58,440 nucleotides of DNA. It comes from a virus. The stretch spans positions 1 to 58,440 of the IMG/VR virus record IMGVR_UViG_3300024231_000013; one strand, 5' to 3'. The notes under the pieces were generated by a model. That model did not search any database and was not told the origin of the DNA. It saw only the letters and a program-made list of their open reading frames with translations. The position numbers were made by a program, and so were the translations under genes. Positions 44,429 through 51,484 of this stretch are shown in pieces; the stretch's first letter is position 1, and every line of letters starts with the position of its first letter.

Positions 44429-44617
44429 ATGTACTGTAAATGCGGCGACGAAGTCCACCCTTATCGATTAAGCTTAGGATATAAAACATGTCCTCCTTGT
44501 TCTGAAGTAAAAAAATATTCCTATGTTCCTATTACTTACCACAAAACAGGTAACACAATTCAAATAGTAAGCCAGGAGCTAAGTGCGCTTGTACATAAAT
44601 CACAAAGACGAAGATAA
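44429..44617 (+). CDS. Small zinc-ribbon protein (62 aa)
   Basis: MYCKCGDEVHPYRLSLGYKT continues with CPPCSEV. The two Cys pairs (C3/C5 and C21/C24 or close) with the GxEV...RxxxGYKTC context are the pattern of short phage zinc ribbons related to the DksA/TraR tip. The C-terminal half is basic (SALVHKSQRRR). It may touch RNA polymerase or DNA. First gene behind promoter-like motif copy 5. Confidence 0.6.
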   Translation: MYCKCGDEVHPYRLSLGYKTCPPCSEVKKYSYVPITYHKTGNTIQIVSQELSALVHKSQRRR

Positions 44618-44618
44618 T

Positions 44619-45071
44619 ATGAATACACTAACACAATGGCAAGCTCGCCGAAAAGAGCTAGAAGACAAATACGTAGAGTTAATGCTAGCTAAGTACCCAC
44701 TACTAACTGATGTAACTACAAATACACAGCGTAAAAACGGTACTAGAACGTTCCAACTTAGCCACAAAAAGTATGGTTTATGTAAATTCGCTACATACAA
44801 ATCAGGTATGGTTCGTAAAATAATAAGAAGTAGGTTTAATGATTTATCTTGCTATCAACTAAATCCTCAAAGACAAACAACTAGTTATTATATGACACTT
44901 AGTGACAATAGCGAGTTAAATGTGAGATCTTGCACAGGTACACAAAGAGTAAAAATAACTAACGGCCTTACTAGATTAGTGTATCTAGAAAAATACTTAA
45001 TAAAAAACTACGACTTAGACTCAGTGCAAGATGTAATCGAAGTTGATGGTGTATTATATAAAAGAATATAA
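44619..45071 (+). CDS. Hypothetical basic protein (150 aa)
   Basis: I use the ATG at 44619, one base after the previous stop. The upstream in-frame ATG at 44583 would overlap the zinc-ribbon gene. Basic N-terminal helix (WQARRKELEDKYVELMLAKY), then Arg/Lys- and Tyr-rich strands (TRTFQLSHKKYGLCKFATY, YYMTLSDNSELNVRSC) and a helical end. Possibly nucleic-acid binding; not recognised. It is followed by the 280-base structured non-coding stretch. Confidence 0.55.
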   Translation: MNTLTQWQARRKELEDKYVELMLAKYPLLTDVTTNTQRKNGTRTFQLSHKKYGLCKFATYKSGMVRKIIRSRFNDLSCYQLNPQRQTTSYYMTLSDNSELNVRSCTGTQRVKITNGLTRLVYLEKYLIKNYDLDSVQDVIEVDGVLYKRI

Positions 45072-45353
45072 ACACGGTGGAGGGCTTAGTACGGCTACGG
45101 TATTTTAAGTGGTTAAGCTAACGAAGATCCTCTAAGGTAGTAAATAGCTAGACGAGTAGCTTAATTAGGTATGATTAAAGGCGACTAAGCACAGCGAGAA
45201 GTCTAACGACGAGGTACAGCGTGACGTCGGCTCGATGACTACACATAAGCGAATAGCTAGCGGCAACTAGGTATGGTTGCGATTACCGGGGCATTAGCTC
45301 GATCGTGGTGCGCATACTACCGACGGGTATGAGGTTCGATTCCTCACTAGTTA
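45072..45353 (+). ncRNA. Structured non-coding stretch ending in a tRNA-like T arm and acceptor
   Basis: About 280 bases without a supportable gene and visibly richer in G and C than the flanks. It contains GTTA-AGC-TAAC (near 45111), TTAAT-TAGGTATG-ATTAA (45161-45178), GCAAC-TAGGTATG-GTTGC (45263-45280), and TACC-GACG-GGTA followed by the T arm TGAGG-TTCGATT-CCTCA (45330-45346) and CTAGTTA, which pairs with TAGCTAG at 45254-45260 (one G-T). Two hairpins share the same 8-base loop but have different, still perfect stems, each preceded by TAGCTAG. It looks like a functional RNA or degenerate tRNA relics. No canonical tRNA could be folded. Confidence 0.45.
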
Positions 45354-45393
45354 CAAACAAAATTAAAATAAAGTTGGATAATATAAATGTAAT
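45351..45393 (+). promoter_or_regulatory. Bipartite promoter-like motif, copy 6
   Basis: TTACAAACAAAATTAAAATA, then TTGGATAATATAAATGTAAT; 25-base register. Its first three bases are also the last bases of the tRNA-like acceptor strand. GG is 31 bases before the ATG of the 82-aa gene. Confidence 0.7.
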
Positions 45394-45406
45394 TAAATAA
45401 ATAAAA

Positions 45407-45655
45407 ATGGCAAGATTAACAATTTACGAAAGGCTAAAGCCTGAAATCAAAGAAGCTCTAGCTTCGCAAGACGAAAAATACAGTACATCTGTAAGACTAA
45501 TTATAGCCACGCTAAGTAGTACCACATTCTATAGTGACTTAACAATAGGTGACGTTAGCTCGTTATATACATGGGCTGATATAGATTTCTTCAGAGTTTC
45601 TACATGGGATTTTAAGCATGGTGATAACATTTTAATATCAGATAAAGATGACTAA
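45407..45655 (+). CDS. Early protein (82 aa)
   Basis: Not recognised. Helical start (ARLTIYERLKPEIKEALASQ) and a Ser/Thr/Asp-rich part with aromatic residues. It overlaps the next gene by 8 bases. First gene behind promoter-like motif copy 6. Confidence 0.55.
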   Translation: MARLTIYERLKPEIKEALASQDEKYSTSVRLIIATLSSTTFYSDLTIGDVSSLYTWADIDFFRVSTWDFKHGDNILISDKDD

Positions 45656-46316
45656 GTATATAACAGATAAGTTGATAGCTAAAAAAATGGCTGAAAAAGG
45701 TTGGATTGAAGGCTGCGATGATGAGCATGCTAGAAACCAAGTGCTTGCACACTATGAATGTGAAATAACTGATCAATGGCAAAACCCTGACTTCAGTGTA
45801 TACGAAGAATCAACAGCTGATGGTTACTCTGTGTGGATTGCTACTGCTGATGACAAAAGTATAAATGTTAGTGAAGACGTATACTACTATGAAAACGAAC
45901 TTACAGATGTGTTATACGAAGCGATACCTGACTACAATCAGATATACTGTGACAACTATGACTTTGTTGAAGATGCTATTACTAGACACTACGAGGATTT
46001 ATTATGTAGAATAGAAGATGAAATTATAGATGAATTGATTGATGAAGGTTATAACCATAAAGTAGTTGACCCTATAAATACACTGCAATACATAGAGATG
46101 ATCTCTCAAGACGATCAGTTTAACAAAGACCTACCTAAACTGTATACAGGAGCTATAAATCTAACAGTAGATGAAGACTATAGGTACTTAAACTATGCTA
46201 GTCAAATAATTAAAGACAGGGCAAGGTATGAGATTGTAGCTAATCATTATGGTCTAACTATCGAAAGAGCTGTTAAAGGTGAATTAATATTTAAAGAATT
46301 AAAAAATGAAAACTAA
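45648..46316 (+). CDS. Large acidic early protein (222 aa)
   Basis: Not recognised. Exceptionally rich in Asp, Glu and Tyr (for example ENELTDVLYEAIPDYNQIYC, EDEIIDELIDEGYN), few basic residues in residues 20-150. Strong negative charge can mimic DNA and block host nucleases or polymerase, as several phage early proteins do. Here this is only a possibility. It overlaps neighbours by 8 and 11 bases. Confidence 0.6.
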   Translation: MTKYITDKLIAKKMAEKGWIEGCDDEHARNQVLAHYECEITDQWQNPDFSVYEESTADGYSVWIATADDKSINVSEDVYYYENELTDVLYEAIPDYNQIYCDNYDFVEDAITRHYEDLLCRIEDEIIDELIDEGYNHKVVDPINTLQYIEMISQDDQFNKDLPKLYTGAINLTVDEDYRYLNYASQIIKDRARYEIVANHYGLTIERAVKGELIFKELKNEN

Positions 46317-46569
46317 AGAACAAACAGTACCTAAGTGGTTTAAAGGTATGATTTACGACAAAGGTGAATTAGTAACAAACCCTTTCAGTGGAGATAGCTA
46401 CGAACTTAGTGCTGTCGAGCTATCAATGTATGACTTCATAATGGGTAGTCAATATGTAATGGAGGTAGCACCTAAAACAGTTACTGAAAAACAAATTAAC
46501 GAGTTTCATAAAGCACTATCTTGGTTTCGCAAGAATAACAGTAATGCGTATATGACGTTACTTGATTAA
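46306..46569 (+). CDS. Early protein (87 aa)
   Basis: Not recognised. Contains PKWFKGMIYDKGELVTNPFS followed by GDSYELSAVELSMYDFIMGS and a helical end (EKQINEFHKALSWFRKNNSN). Similar small proteins with this GELVxNPxSG segment occur in marine phages. It ends the unit, one base before motif copy 7. Confidence 0.55.
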   Translation: MKTKEQTVPKWFKGMIYDKGELVTNPFSGDSYELSAVELSMYDFIMGSQYVMEVAPKTVTEKQINEFHKALSWFRKNNSNAYMTLLD

Positions 46570-46570
46570 T

Positions 46571-46613
46571 TTACAAACAAAATTTATTCACTAATGGATA
46601 ATAAACTAAATAT
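46571..46613 (+). promoter_or_regulatory. Bipartite promoter-like motif, copy 7
   Basis: TTACAAACAAAATTTATTC, then ATGGATAATAAACTAAAT; 25-base register, downstream part diverged. GG is 39 bases before the ATG of the KTSC gene. It precedes the unit that leads into DNA ligase. Confidence 0.6.
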
Positions 46614-46634
46614 TAACAATTAAATTAAATACTT

Positions 46635-46868
46635 ATGAACAGATTAGTATTACCAATGCAGACTGTAGACGTTAACTCTACAGCAATTGACAGAGCGAGT
46701 TACAAGTATGATAACTACAGACTTACTCTTACGTTTAACAATGGCGGTCGCTATAATTACGAAGGCGTACCGAATCATGTCTTTGAAGGTTTAAGATCTT
46801 CACAGTCAAAGGGTAAATTCATTAACAAGTATGTCTTACCAGTTTACAAATGTAATACTGCTAACTAA
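46635..46868 (+). CDS. KTSC-domain protein (77 aa)
   Basis: Residues 12-66 follow the KTSC pattern: VDVNSTAIDRASYKYDNYRL, TFNNGGRYNYEGVPNHVFEG and SKGKFINKYV. KTSC domains are small and often fused to, or encoded with, phage or lysyl-tRNA-synthetase-related proteins. Their biochemical role is unsettled. The stop is directly followed by the next ATG. First gene behind promoter-like motif copy 7. Confidence 0.75.
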   Translation: MNRLVLPMQTVDVNSTAIDRASYKYDNYRLTLTFNNGGRYNYEGVPNHVFEGLRSSQSKGKFINKYVLPVYKCNTAN

Positions 46869-47123
46869 ATGACAGACAAAGAGTTAGATACTTTAGCTAA
46901 CAAGGTTGCTGATATTATTCTAACTGCTTTACAGAAGAAGCAAGACGAATGGGATCAGCAATTTAATGTTAGTGTCGAGCAAGAGACAAAAGAGCTAGTG
47001 CTTGAAGAGATATACCACTGGAAAGGAGAATTAAAGAGAGCTGAAGAACAAGAAGATTATGCTAAAGCTGCTCTTATACATGGAAAAATAAAATATTTAG
47101 AAAATAAAATAAAAGAATTATGA
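46869..47123 (+). CDS. Helical protein before DNA ligase (84 aa)
   Basis: Almost entirely charged helix with heptad-like spacing (DKELDTLANKVADIILTALQ, HWKGELKRAEEQEDYAKAAL, GKIKYLENKIKEL). It overlaps the ligase start by 4 bases. Possibly a coiled-coil accessory factor; not recognised. Confidence 0.55.
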   Translation: MTDKELDTLANKVADIILTALQKKQDEWDQQFNVSVEQETKELVLEEIYHWKGELKRAEEQEDYAKAALIHGKIKYLENKIKEL

Positions 47124-47947
47124 TAAAACCTATGCTCGCATACAAAGTAGACAAGAAGCCTGTCGACTGGTCCGAGAAAGTTTTCTTACAACCTAAGCTA
47201 GATGGCGTGCGTTGTATATTTACCAAAGACGGTGCTTACTCACGTACAGGTAAGGAGTTTAAAAACGTAAGACATATAACCTATGATCTACAAGACTTCT
47301 TCTCTAAACATCCGTTTACTGTACTAGACGGTGAGCTTTACAATCATGCGTTGAACAACGACTTTGAGAAAATTATATCTTTAGTTAGAAAACAAACTCC
47401 AACTGAAGACGATATGAGAAATGCACAACACCTTGTACAGTATCATGTTTATGATACTATTGCAGAAGGTCCTGTGTATGAACAAAGATTTAATTGGCTG
47501 ACTACAAATCTACCAATAGCTGCTTCATTAACTCTTATTAAAAATACATTAGTCGGTAGTTATGATGAAGCTAAGATGTTACATAATGTACACCTAGCTC
47601 AGGGCTACGAAGGCTCTATACTTAGACTAAATAAAAGTTACGAACAAAAACGTTCTTATAATTTACAAAAGTTCAAAGACTTTCATGACACTGAAGCTAC
47701 TATTGTAGACTACGTAGAAGGTAAAGGTAAGCGACAAGGCACGCTTGGTAAGTTTATAATGCTAGATGACGAAGGCGTAAGGTTTGGTTGTCCACCAGGC
47801 AAAGGCTACAACTACAAGGATTTAGCAAACATACTCATTAACATTAATGACTACATAGGTCAGCGTGCTACCTTTACTTACTTCGAACGCACTAAGGCTA
47901 ATAGCTACAGGCATCCGTTCTTCAAAACAATTAGAAATTATGAGTAA
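47120..47947 (+). CDS. ATP-dependent DNA ligase
   Basis: 275 aa with the nucleotidyltransferase motifs in order: motif I LQPKLDGVRC (Lys26 is the expected AMP-acceptor), RTGKEF, motif III TVLDGELYNH, motif IV GYEGSILRL, motif V LQKFKDFHD with a C-terminal OB-fold segment (ATIVDYVEGKGKRQGTLGKF). It seals nicks using ATP, as in T7-type ligases, and would act in phage replication and in recombination with the Erf system downstream. It is shorter than T7 ligase (359 aa), and the minimal set of motifs is intact. Confidence 0.9.
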   Translation: MIKPMLAYKVDKKPVDWSEKVFLQPKLDGVRCIFTKDGAYSRTGKEFKNVRHITYDLQDFFSKHPFTVLDGELYNHALNNDFEKIISLVRKQTPTEDDMRNAQHLVQYHVYDTIAEGPVYEQRFNWLTTNLPIAASLTLIKNTLVGSYDEAKMLHNVHLAQGYEGSILRLNKSYEQKRSYNLQKFKDFHDTEATIVDYVEGKGKRQGTLGKFIMLDDEGVRFGCPPGKGYNYKDLANILININDYIGQRATFTYFERTKANSYRHPFFKTIRNYE

Positions 47948-48026
47948 GTTAATATGGAAATTATATAACGAAAACATGATAAGTAAGGAAGTAGCTATGA
48001 TTTTATTAGATAAACATTACGAGTAA
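47940..48026 (+). CDS. Mini-protein (28 aa)
   Basis: MSKLIWKLYNENMISKEVAM followed by ILLDKHYE. It starts within the ligase stop (8-base overlap) and ends 2 bases before the next ATG. Short helical peptide; not recognised. Confidence 0.4.
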   Translation: MSKLIWKLYNENMISKEVAMILLDKHYE

Positions 48027-48028
48027 TT

Positions 48029-48526
48029 ATGAATATATTTTATTTACACAGAGATCCAGTTAAAGCTGCTAGAATACAATACAATAAGCATGTAGTTAAG
48101 ATGATCTTAGAATCAGCTCAGATGCTTTGTACTGCGCATCATCATTATGCGGAACTAAATTACCCTATGGTAGACGTTCCGTATAAGAAAGCGCATTATA
48201 ATCATCCATCAACTATATGGTGTAGACAGAATACTAAGCAGTATATGTGGTTGTATAAGCACATGCTAGCACTAGGAGAAGAATATACTAAAAGATATAA
48301 CAAAACACATTTAACAATTAAGAAATGCAAAGAAGTTTTAAAACATTTACCTCTGGGCATGCCGGTGGGTACTTTTACAGAACCTCCTCAATGTATGCCA
48401 GACGAATACAAAGTACAAGACGATAGCGTATCCGCATACTGGAATTATTACGAAAATGAAAAACATAAAATAAAGAATAAAGATGAGCAGAAAATTATAC
48501 GTACACAACTTGACAACCAATTTTAG
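48029..48526 (+). CDS. Conserved phage protein, possible pyrimidine-dimer glycosylase relative
   Basis: 165 aa. MNIFYLHRDPVKAARIQYNK, then HVVKMILESAQMLCTAHHHY, HPSTIWCRQNTKQYMWLYKH and GTFTEPPQCMPDEYK are blocks conserved in a phage family often annotated as pyrimidine-dimer DNA glycosylase-related. The His-rich helices might bind a metal or DNA. The name is from family memory; activity is not shown. If real, it would repair UV damage, useful for a surface-ocean phage. Confidence 0.5.
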   Translation: MNIFYLHRDPVKAARIQYNKHVVKMILESAQMLCTAHHHYAELNYPMVDVPYKKAHYNHPSTIWCRQNTKQYMWLYKHMLALGEEYTKRYNKTHLTIKKCKEVLKHLPLGMPVGTFTEPPQCMPDEYKVQDDSVSAYWNYYENEKHKIKNKDEQKIIRTQLDNQF

Positions 48527-48611
48527 AGGTATAAAAAATAAGATTGAAAATCTTAAAAAAAATAAAACTAAGAAAAAAGGGACTGTGACAACAGCCCATA
48601 AGGTTATATAG
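48483..48611 (+). CDS. Possible small basic overlapping protein (42 aa)
   Basis: ATG at 48483 inside the previous gene, TAG at 48611. It is very Lys/Asn-rich (MSRKLYVHNLTTNFRGIKNK, then ENLKKNKTKKKG). Its last codons run through the 5' arm and loop of hairpin element C. It may be a real leader peptide or only chance; there is no supporting leader sequence. Confidence 0.3.
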   Translation: MSRKLYVHNLTTNFRGIKNKIENLKKNKTKKKGTVTTAHKVI

Positions 48612-48629
48612 TAAGAGGCTAATGTCATA
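48584..48629 (+). repeat. Conserved hairpin element, copy C, covering a start codon
   Basis: 46 bases; arms TGTGACAACAGCC and GGCTAATGTCATA with the same A-A mismatch and G-T wobble as copy A. The inner part (TTATATAGTAAGAGG) resembles the reverse complement of copy A's inner part. The ATG in the 3' arm (48622) is the start codon of the 206-aa HTH gene, so a folded RNA would hide it. Confidence 0.65.
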
Positions 48630-49242
48630 TAAAAGAAACATAAAGTATTTAGTAAGTAGAGGCATCGTATATAGGCAAGATCCTATAAGCGATGTACCTA
48701 CTACAGAAACTGAGAAGTATATGTTCTTTGAAAATGGTACATACGAATGCTATACATTGTTTAACACTAATGCTAAGATAACCTCTTACAAAAGTCTTAA
48801 ATGGCATTTGTATGTTTTATGGTATCTAAATACCACTATGAATCAAGATCAGTTTGATAACATGGCTAAAGTTATATGTGATAAAAAAAATGGATTTGTT
48901 ACCTTTGATATTAGCTCTTGGCATTATGAAAAAATAGTATACGATGTATTAATGAGTGATCTTGACGAACCACCTAGAAATAAACTGCGTAAAGTAATAT
49001 TTAAAGACCATAACATGCTGACTGTCAGTGAAAAACTAAGTATAGTCGGTAAGTTAATAGGTAAAACTAGCAACGTAGACAGTGAAGCAATTTACCAATG
49101 TATGCTAGATATTAACGAGTTTGGTAATAAAATAACTATAAGCGGTCTAGCTGGTTTGCTTGATTGTTCAACTAGAACTATATACAGAAACATGAACAAC
49201 ACATTGAAAAAAGAAAAAGAATTATTAAACCAACAATTATGA
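48622..49242 (+). CDS. Predicted HTH transcriptional regulator (206 aa)
   Basis: Residues 160-195 form a helix-turn-helix candidate (KITISGLAGLLDCSTRTIYR, then NMNNTLKKE). The N-terminal 130 residues are an alpha/beta domain with a Tyr/Trp-rich core (MFFENGTYECYTLF, SLKWHLYVLWYLNT). The ATG lies inside hairpin element C, suggesting translational control, perhaps by its own binding. It precedes the sigma factor gene, so a role in the early-to-late switch is a reasonable guess. Confidence 0.6.
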   Translation: MSYKRNIKYLVSRGIVYRQDPISDVPTTETEKYMFFENGTYECYTLFNTNAKITSYKSLKWHLYVLWYLNTTMNQDQFDNMAKVICDKKNGFVTFDISSWHYEKIVYDVLMSDLDEPPRNKLRKVIFKDHNMLTVSEKLSIVGKLIGKTSNVDSEAIYQCMLDINEFGNKITISGLAGLLDCSTRTIYRNMNNTLKKEKELLNQQL

Positions 49243-49349
49243 GACAAGACTTTAACGAGTGGATGGCTAAGATAGGTAATATACATTACGCTAACGATAA
49301 TTTAATGGCTAAAGCTTTTGAAAAAATAGATCAATATGAAGAAATATAA
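49239..49349 (+). CDS. Mini-protein (36 aa)
   Basis: MRQDFNEWMAKIGNIHYAND followed by NLMAKAFEKIDQYEEI. It overlaps both the HTH gene stop (4 bases) and the sigma gene start (14 bases), so it probably couples their translation. Not recognised. Confidence 0.4.
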   Translation: MRQDFNEWMAKIGNIHYANDNLMAKAFEKIDQYEEI

Positions 49350-50115
49350 TGTACAGAATTATATAAGATATAAAACAGATGTTAAAACATCTATAGCCAA
49401 CCTTGAAGGTAAATTTTACGATGAATACACTAAAGACGAACTTATAATAAAATTTATGCCTTTAGTAGAGAATTTGGCTAGAAAGTTTTCAACTAGTGAT
49501 CAAGCCTCTGGAATACTAAGTATTAATGACTTAATACAAATAGGTAATGAAGCATTAATAAAGGCTGTAAATAAAATAGACTGGTTAGTTATAGATGAAT
49601 CACCTGATGTTGAAAAAACTTTAAAATCATTTTTAAGTAAAAGAATTAAAGGTGCAATACGTAGAAGAATAGATATAAACAAGGGTAGTATGAGAATACC
49701 AGAGCATAAACTTAACGAGATACGTAAAAATCCTGACAACGAAGATTTAAGTAAAATATTTATAACTAGCATGTTTGCTTCGTTAGATAACAAGCATACA
49801 AGTAAAAGTAATACTTACAAGAATGACGATGTTGAAATGAGTTACGACGTTGCAGATGAATCTGAATCTTATAATATAGACTTGATGAATGCATATCTCA
49901 TGGGTATAATGAAACAGTACTTAAGCAATGCCGAGTATGAAGTAGTAAGACTAAGTTACGGTATGGACTGTGACAAGCACTCAGCTAGAGAAATAGCTGT
50001 TGAGTTAAATATAACTGGAGTTAGTAATTATGTGCGAATATCTGAGATAAAAAAGGCTGCAATAGACAAATTAATAGCTAACGTAGATAGCTCGCAAGTG
50101 ATTGACTTTCTGTAA
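49336..50115 (+). CDS. Phage RNA polymerase sigma factor (sigma-70 family)
   Basis: 259 aa. Region 2 is visible at about residues 35-115: FMPLVENLARKFSTSDQAS, LSINDLIQIGNEALIKAVNK and SFLSKRIKGAIRRRIDINKG. Region 4 lies at about 190-245: LSNAEYEVVRLSYGMDCDKH, SAREIAVELNITGVSNYVRI and EIKKAAIDKL, a helix-turn-helix for -35 recognition. There is no clear region 1. It would redirect host RNA polymerase, probably to late or middle promoters. The seven bipartite motifs are candidate targets, but they precede genes likely to be expressed before the sigma factor. Confidence 0.8.
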   Translation: MKKYNVQNYIRYKTDVKTSIANLEGKFYDEYTKDELIIKFMPLVENLARKFSTSDQASGILSINDLIQIGNEALIKAVNKIDWLVIDESPDVEKTLKSFLSKRIKGAIRRRIDINKGSMRIPEHKLNEIRKNPDNEDLSKIFITSMFASLDNKHTSKSNTYKNDDVEMSYDVADESESYNIDLMNAYLMGIMKQYLSNAEYEVVRLSYGMDCDKHSAREIAVELNITGVSNYVRISEIKKAAIDKLIANVDSSQVIDFL

Positions 50116-50178
50116 GTTAAGTGAAAAAATTTATGTAAAACTTAAAATTAATATGTAATTATATATGTATAGACTAAT

Positions 50179-50730
50179 ATGAAATTAAATACCTTAAATG
50201 ACAAACTGGCGTCTGTCCAGACAAGATTTAAATCGAAAAAAAGTAGATTTAATTCATTCGGCAAGTACAACTTCAGATCTGCCGAAGACATCCTAGAAGC
50301 AATAAAACCCTTTCTGTTAGAGTTAGGAGTTAGTGTAAGAATCAATGAAGAAATTATTAGTGTTGATCCATTACCAATGATGCAGTCAACCGCTACAATT
50401 AGTGACGGTGACAATGCTATACACGCTACAGCTATAGTTGGCGTGGATTTAAATCAAAAAGGTATGAATGTACCTCAGCAATTTGGTAGTGCATCTTCGT
50501 ACGCAAAAAAATATGCGTTAGGTAATCTATTTTTGATTGACGACACCGCCGACAGCGATGCAACGAATACTCACGGTAAAGCACCGAAAGCTAAAAACAC
50601 GTTAACCTCGGAAAAAGATCCAGCTTATCCAAAAGCAGTGGAGTTTATTAAAAAAGGAGGTAAGTTATCAGCTATAAAAGCTAAATACAATATCTCTAAA
50701 GAGATAGAAACTAAATTAACAACTTTATAA
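50179..50730 (+). CDS. erf: Erf-family single-strand annealing protein
   Basis: 183 aa. The family core is clear: GKYNFRSAEDILEAIKPFL, TISDGDNAIHATAIVGVDL, NVPQQFGSASSYAKKYALGN and LFLIDDTADSDATN. Erf proteins anneal complementary single strands during recombination and replication restart. The C-terminal part (about 140-183) is a Lys-rich DNA-binding tail. The PD-(D/E)XK exonuclease follows after 1 base, giving the usual annealase-exonuclease pair, with an SSB-like gene next. A 63-base A/T-rich gap precedes it without a recognised promoter. Confidence 0.85.
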   Translation: MKLNTLNDKLASVQTRFKSKKSRFNSFGKYNFRSAEDILEAIKPFLLELGVSVRINEEIISVDPLPMMQSTATISDGDNAIHATAIVGVDLNQKGMNVPQQFGSASSYAKKYALGNLFLIDDTADSDATNTHGKAPKAKNTLTSEKDPAYPKAVEFIKKGGKLSAIKAKYNISKEIETKLTTL

Positions 50731-50731
50731 T

Positions 50732-51472
50732 ATGGATGATTTAACAAGAAAAGATATATTAGAAAAGCTTAAGATAGATGAGCATTACTATGGAGAGTTT
50801 GGTCAACAGTTTAGAAGTAATTCTGATATATCTACATTGTTAAAAAACCCTTTAGCCCTTAACCAACGTCAAGGCACTAATATTAATTTTTTAGTTGGTG
50901 GTTATTTCCACACAGCTATATTAGAGCCAGATAAACTAAAGAATTTTAAAATAGTAGAATCTACGACAAGAAATACAAAGGCTTATAAGGAGATTTCAGG
51001 CGGTGAAATGTGTCTACTACAACACGAAGTAGACAAGACAGAACTACTAATTGATACAATGAAACAGAACAAAGTTTGTATGGATCTAATCAATGGTATT
51101 AATGTCGAGTATGAACAACCTGGAGTTAAACAGATTGAAGGGTTATGGTGGAAAGGTAAAGCAGATATCGTTAATCACGATGAGAAATTAGTTATTGATC
51201 TTAAAACAACAGGTGATATATCAAAATTTAGAAGCTCAGCTTTTCGCTATAACTACGACAGTCAAGCGTACATCTATCGAAGACTGTTCGGCTATGACTT
51301 AGTGTTTATAGCTATAGATAAGAACACACATCAAATAGGAATATTCGACTGTTCAGATGCTTTCTATGAAAGCGGTTTAGATAAAGTACAAAGAGCTGTA
51401 GAGCAGTATAAACTGTTTTACGAAACACCGGATTTCGATCCACAACAATTTTTTATTAACAAGACTTTATAA
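50732..51472 (+). CDS. PD-(D/E)XK exonuclease (recombination partner of Erf)
   Basis: 246 aa. GGYFHTAILEPDKLKNFKIV matches the N-terminal block of RecE/Cas4-like phage exonucleases, and WWKGKADIVNHDEKLVIDLK followed by TTGD supplies the catalytic Asp...(D/E)-x-Lys set. NYDSQAYIYRRLFGYDLVFI is the usual C-terminal helix-strand unit. It would resect double-strand ends so that Erf can anneal them. Confidence 0.8.
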   Translation: MDDLTRKDILEKLKIDEHYYGEFGQQFRSNSDISTLLKNPLALNQRQGTNINFLVGGYFHTAILEPDKLKNFKIVESTTRNTKAYKEISGGEMCLLQHEVDKTELLIDTMKQNKVCMDLINGINVEYEQPGVKQIEGLWWKGKADIVNHDEKLVIDLKTTGDISKFRSSAFRYNYDSQAYIYRRLFGYDLVFIAIDKNTHQIGIFDCSDAFYESGLDKVQRAVEQYKLFYETPDFDPQQFFINKTL

Positions 51473-51484
51473 CAAAAGGAAATT

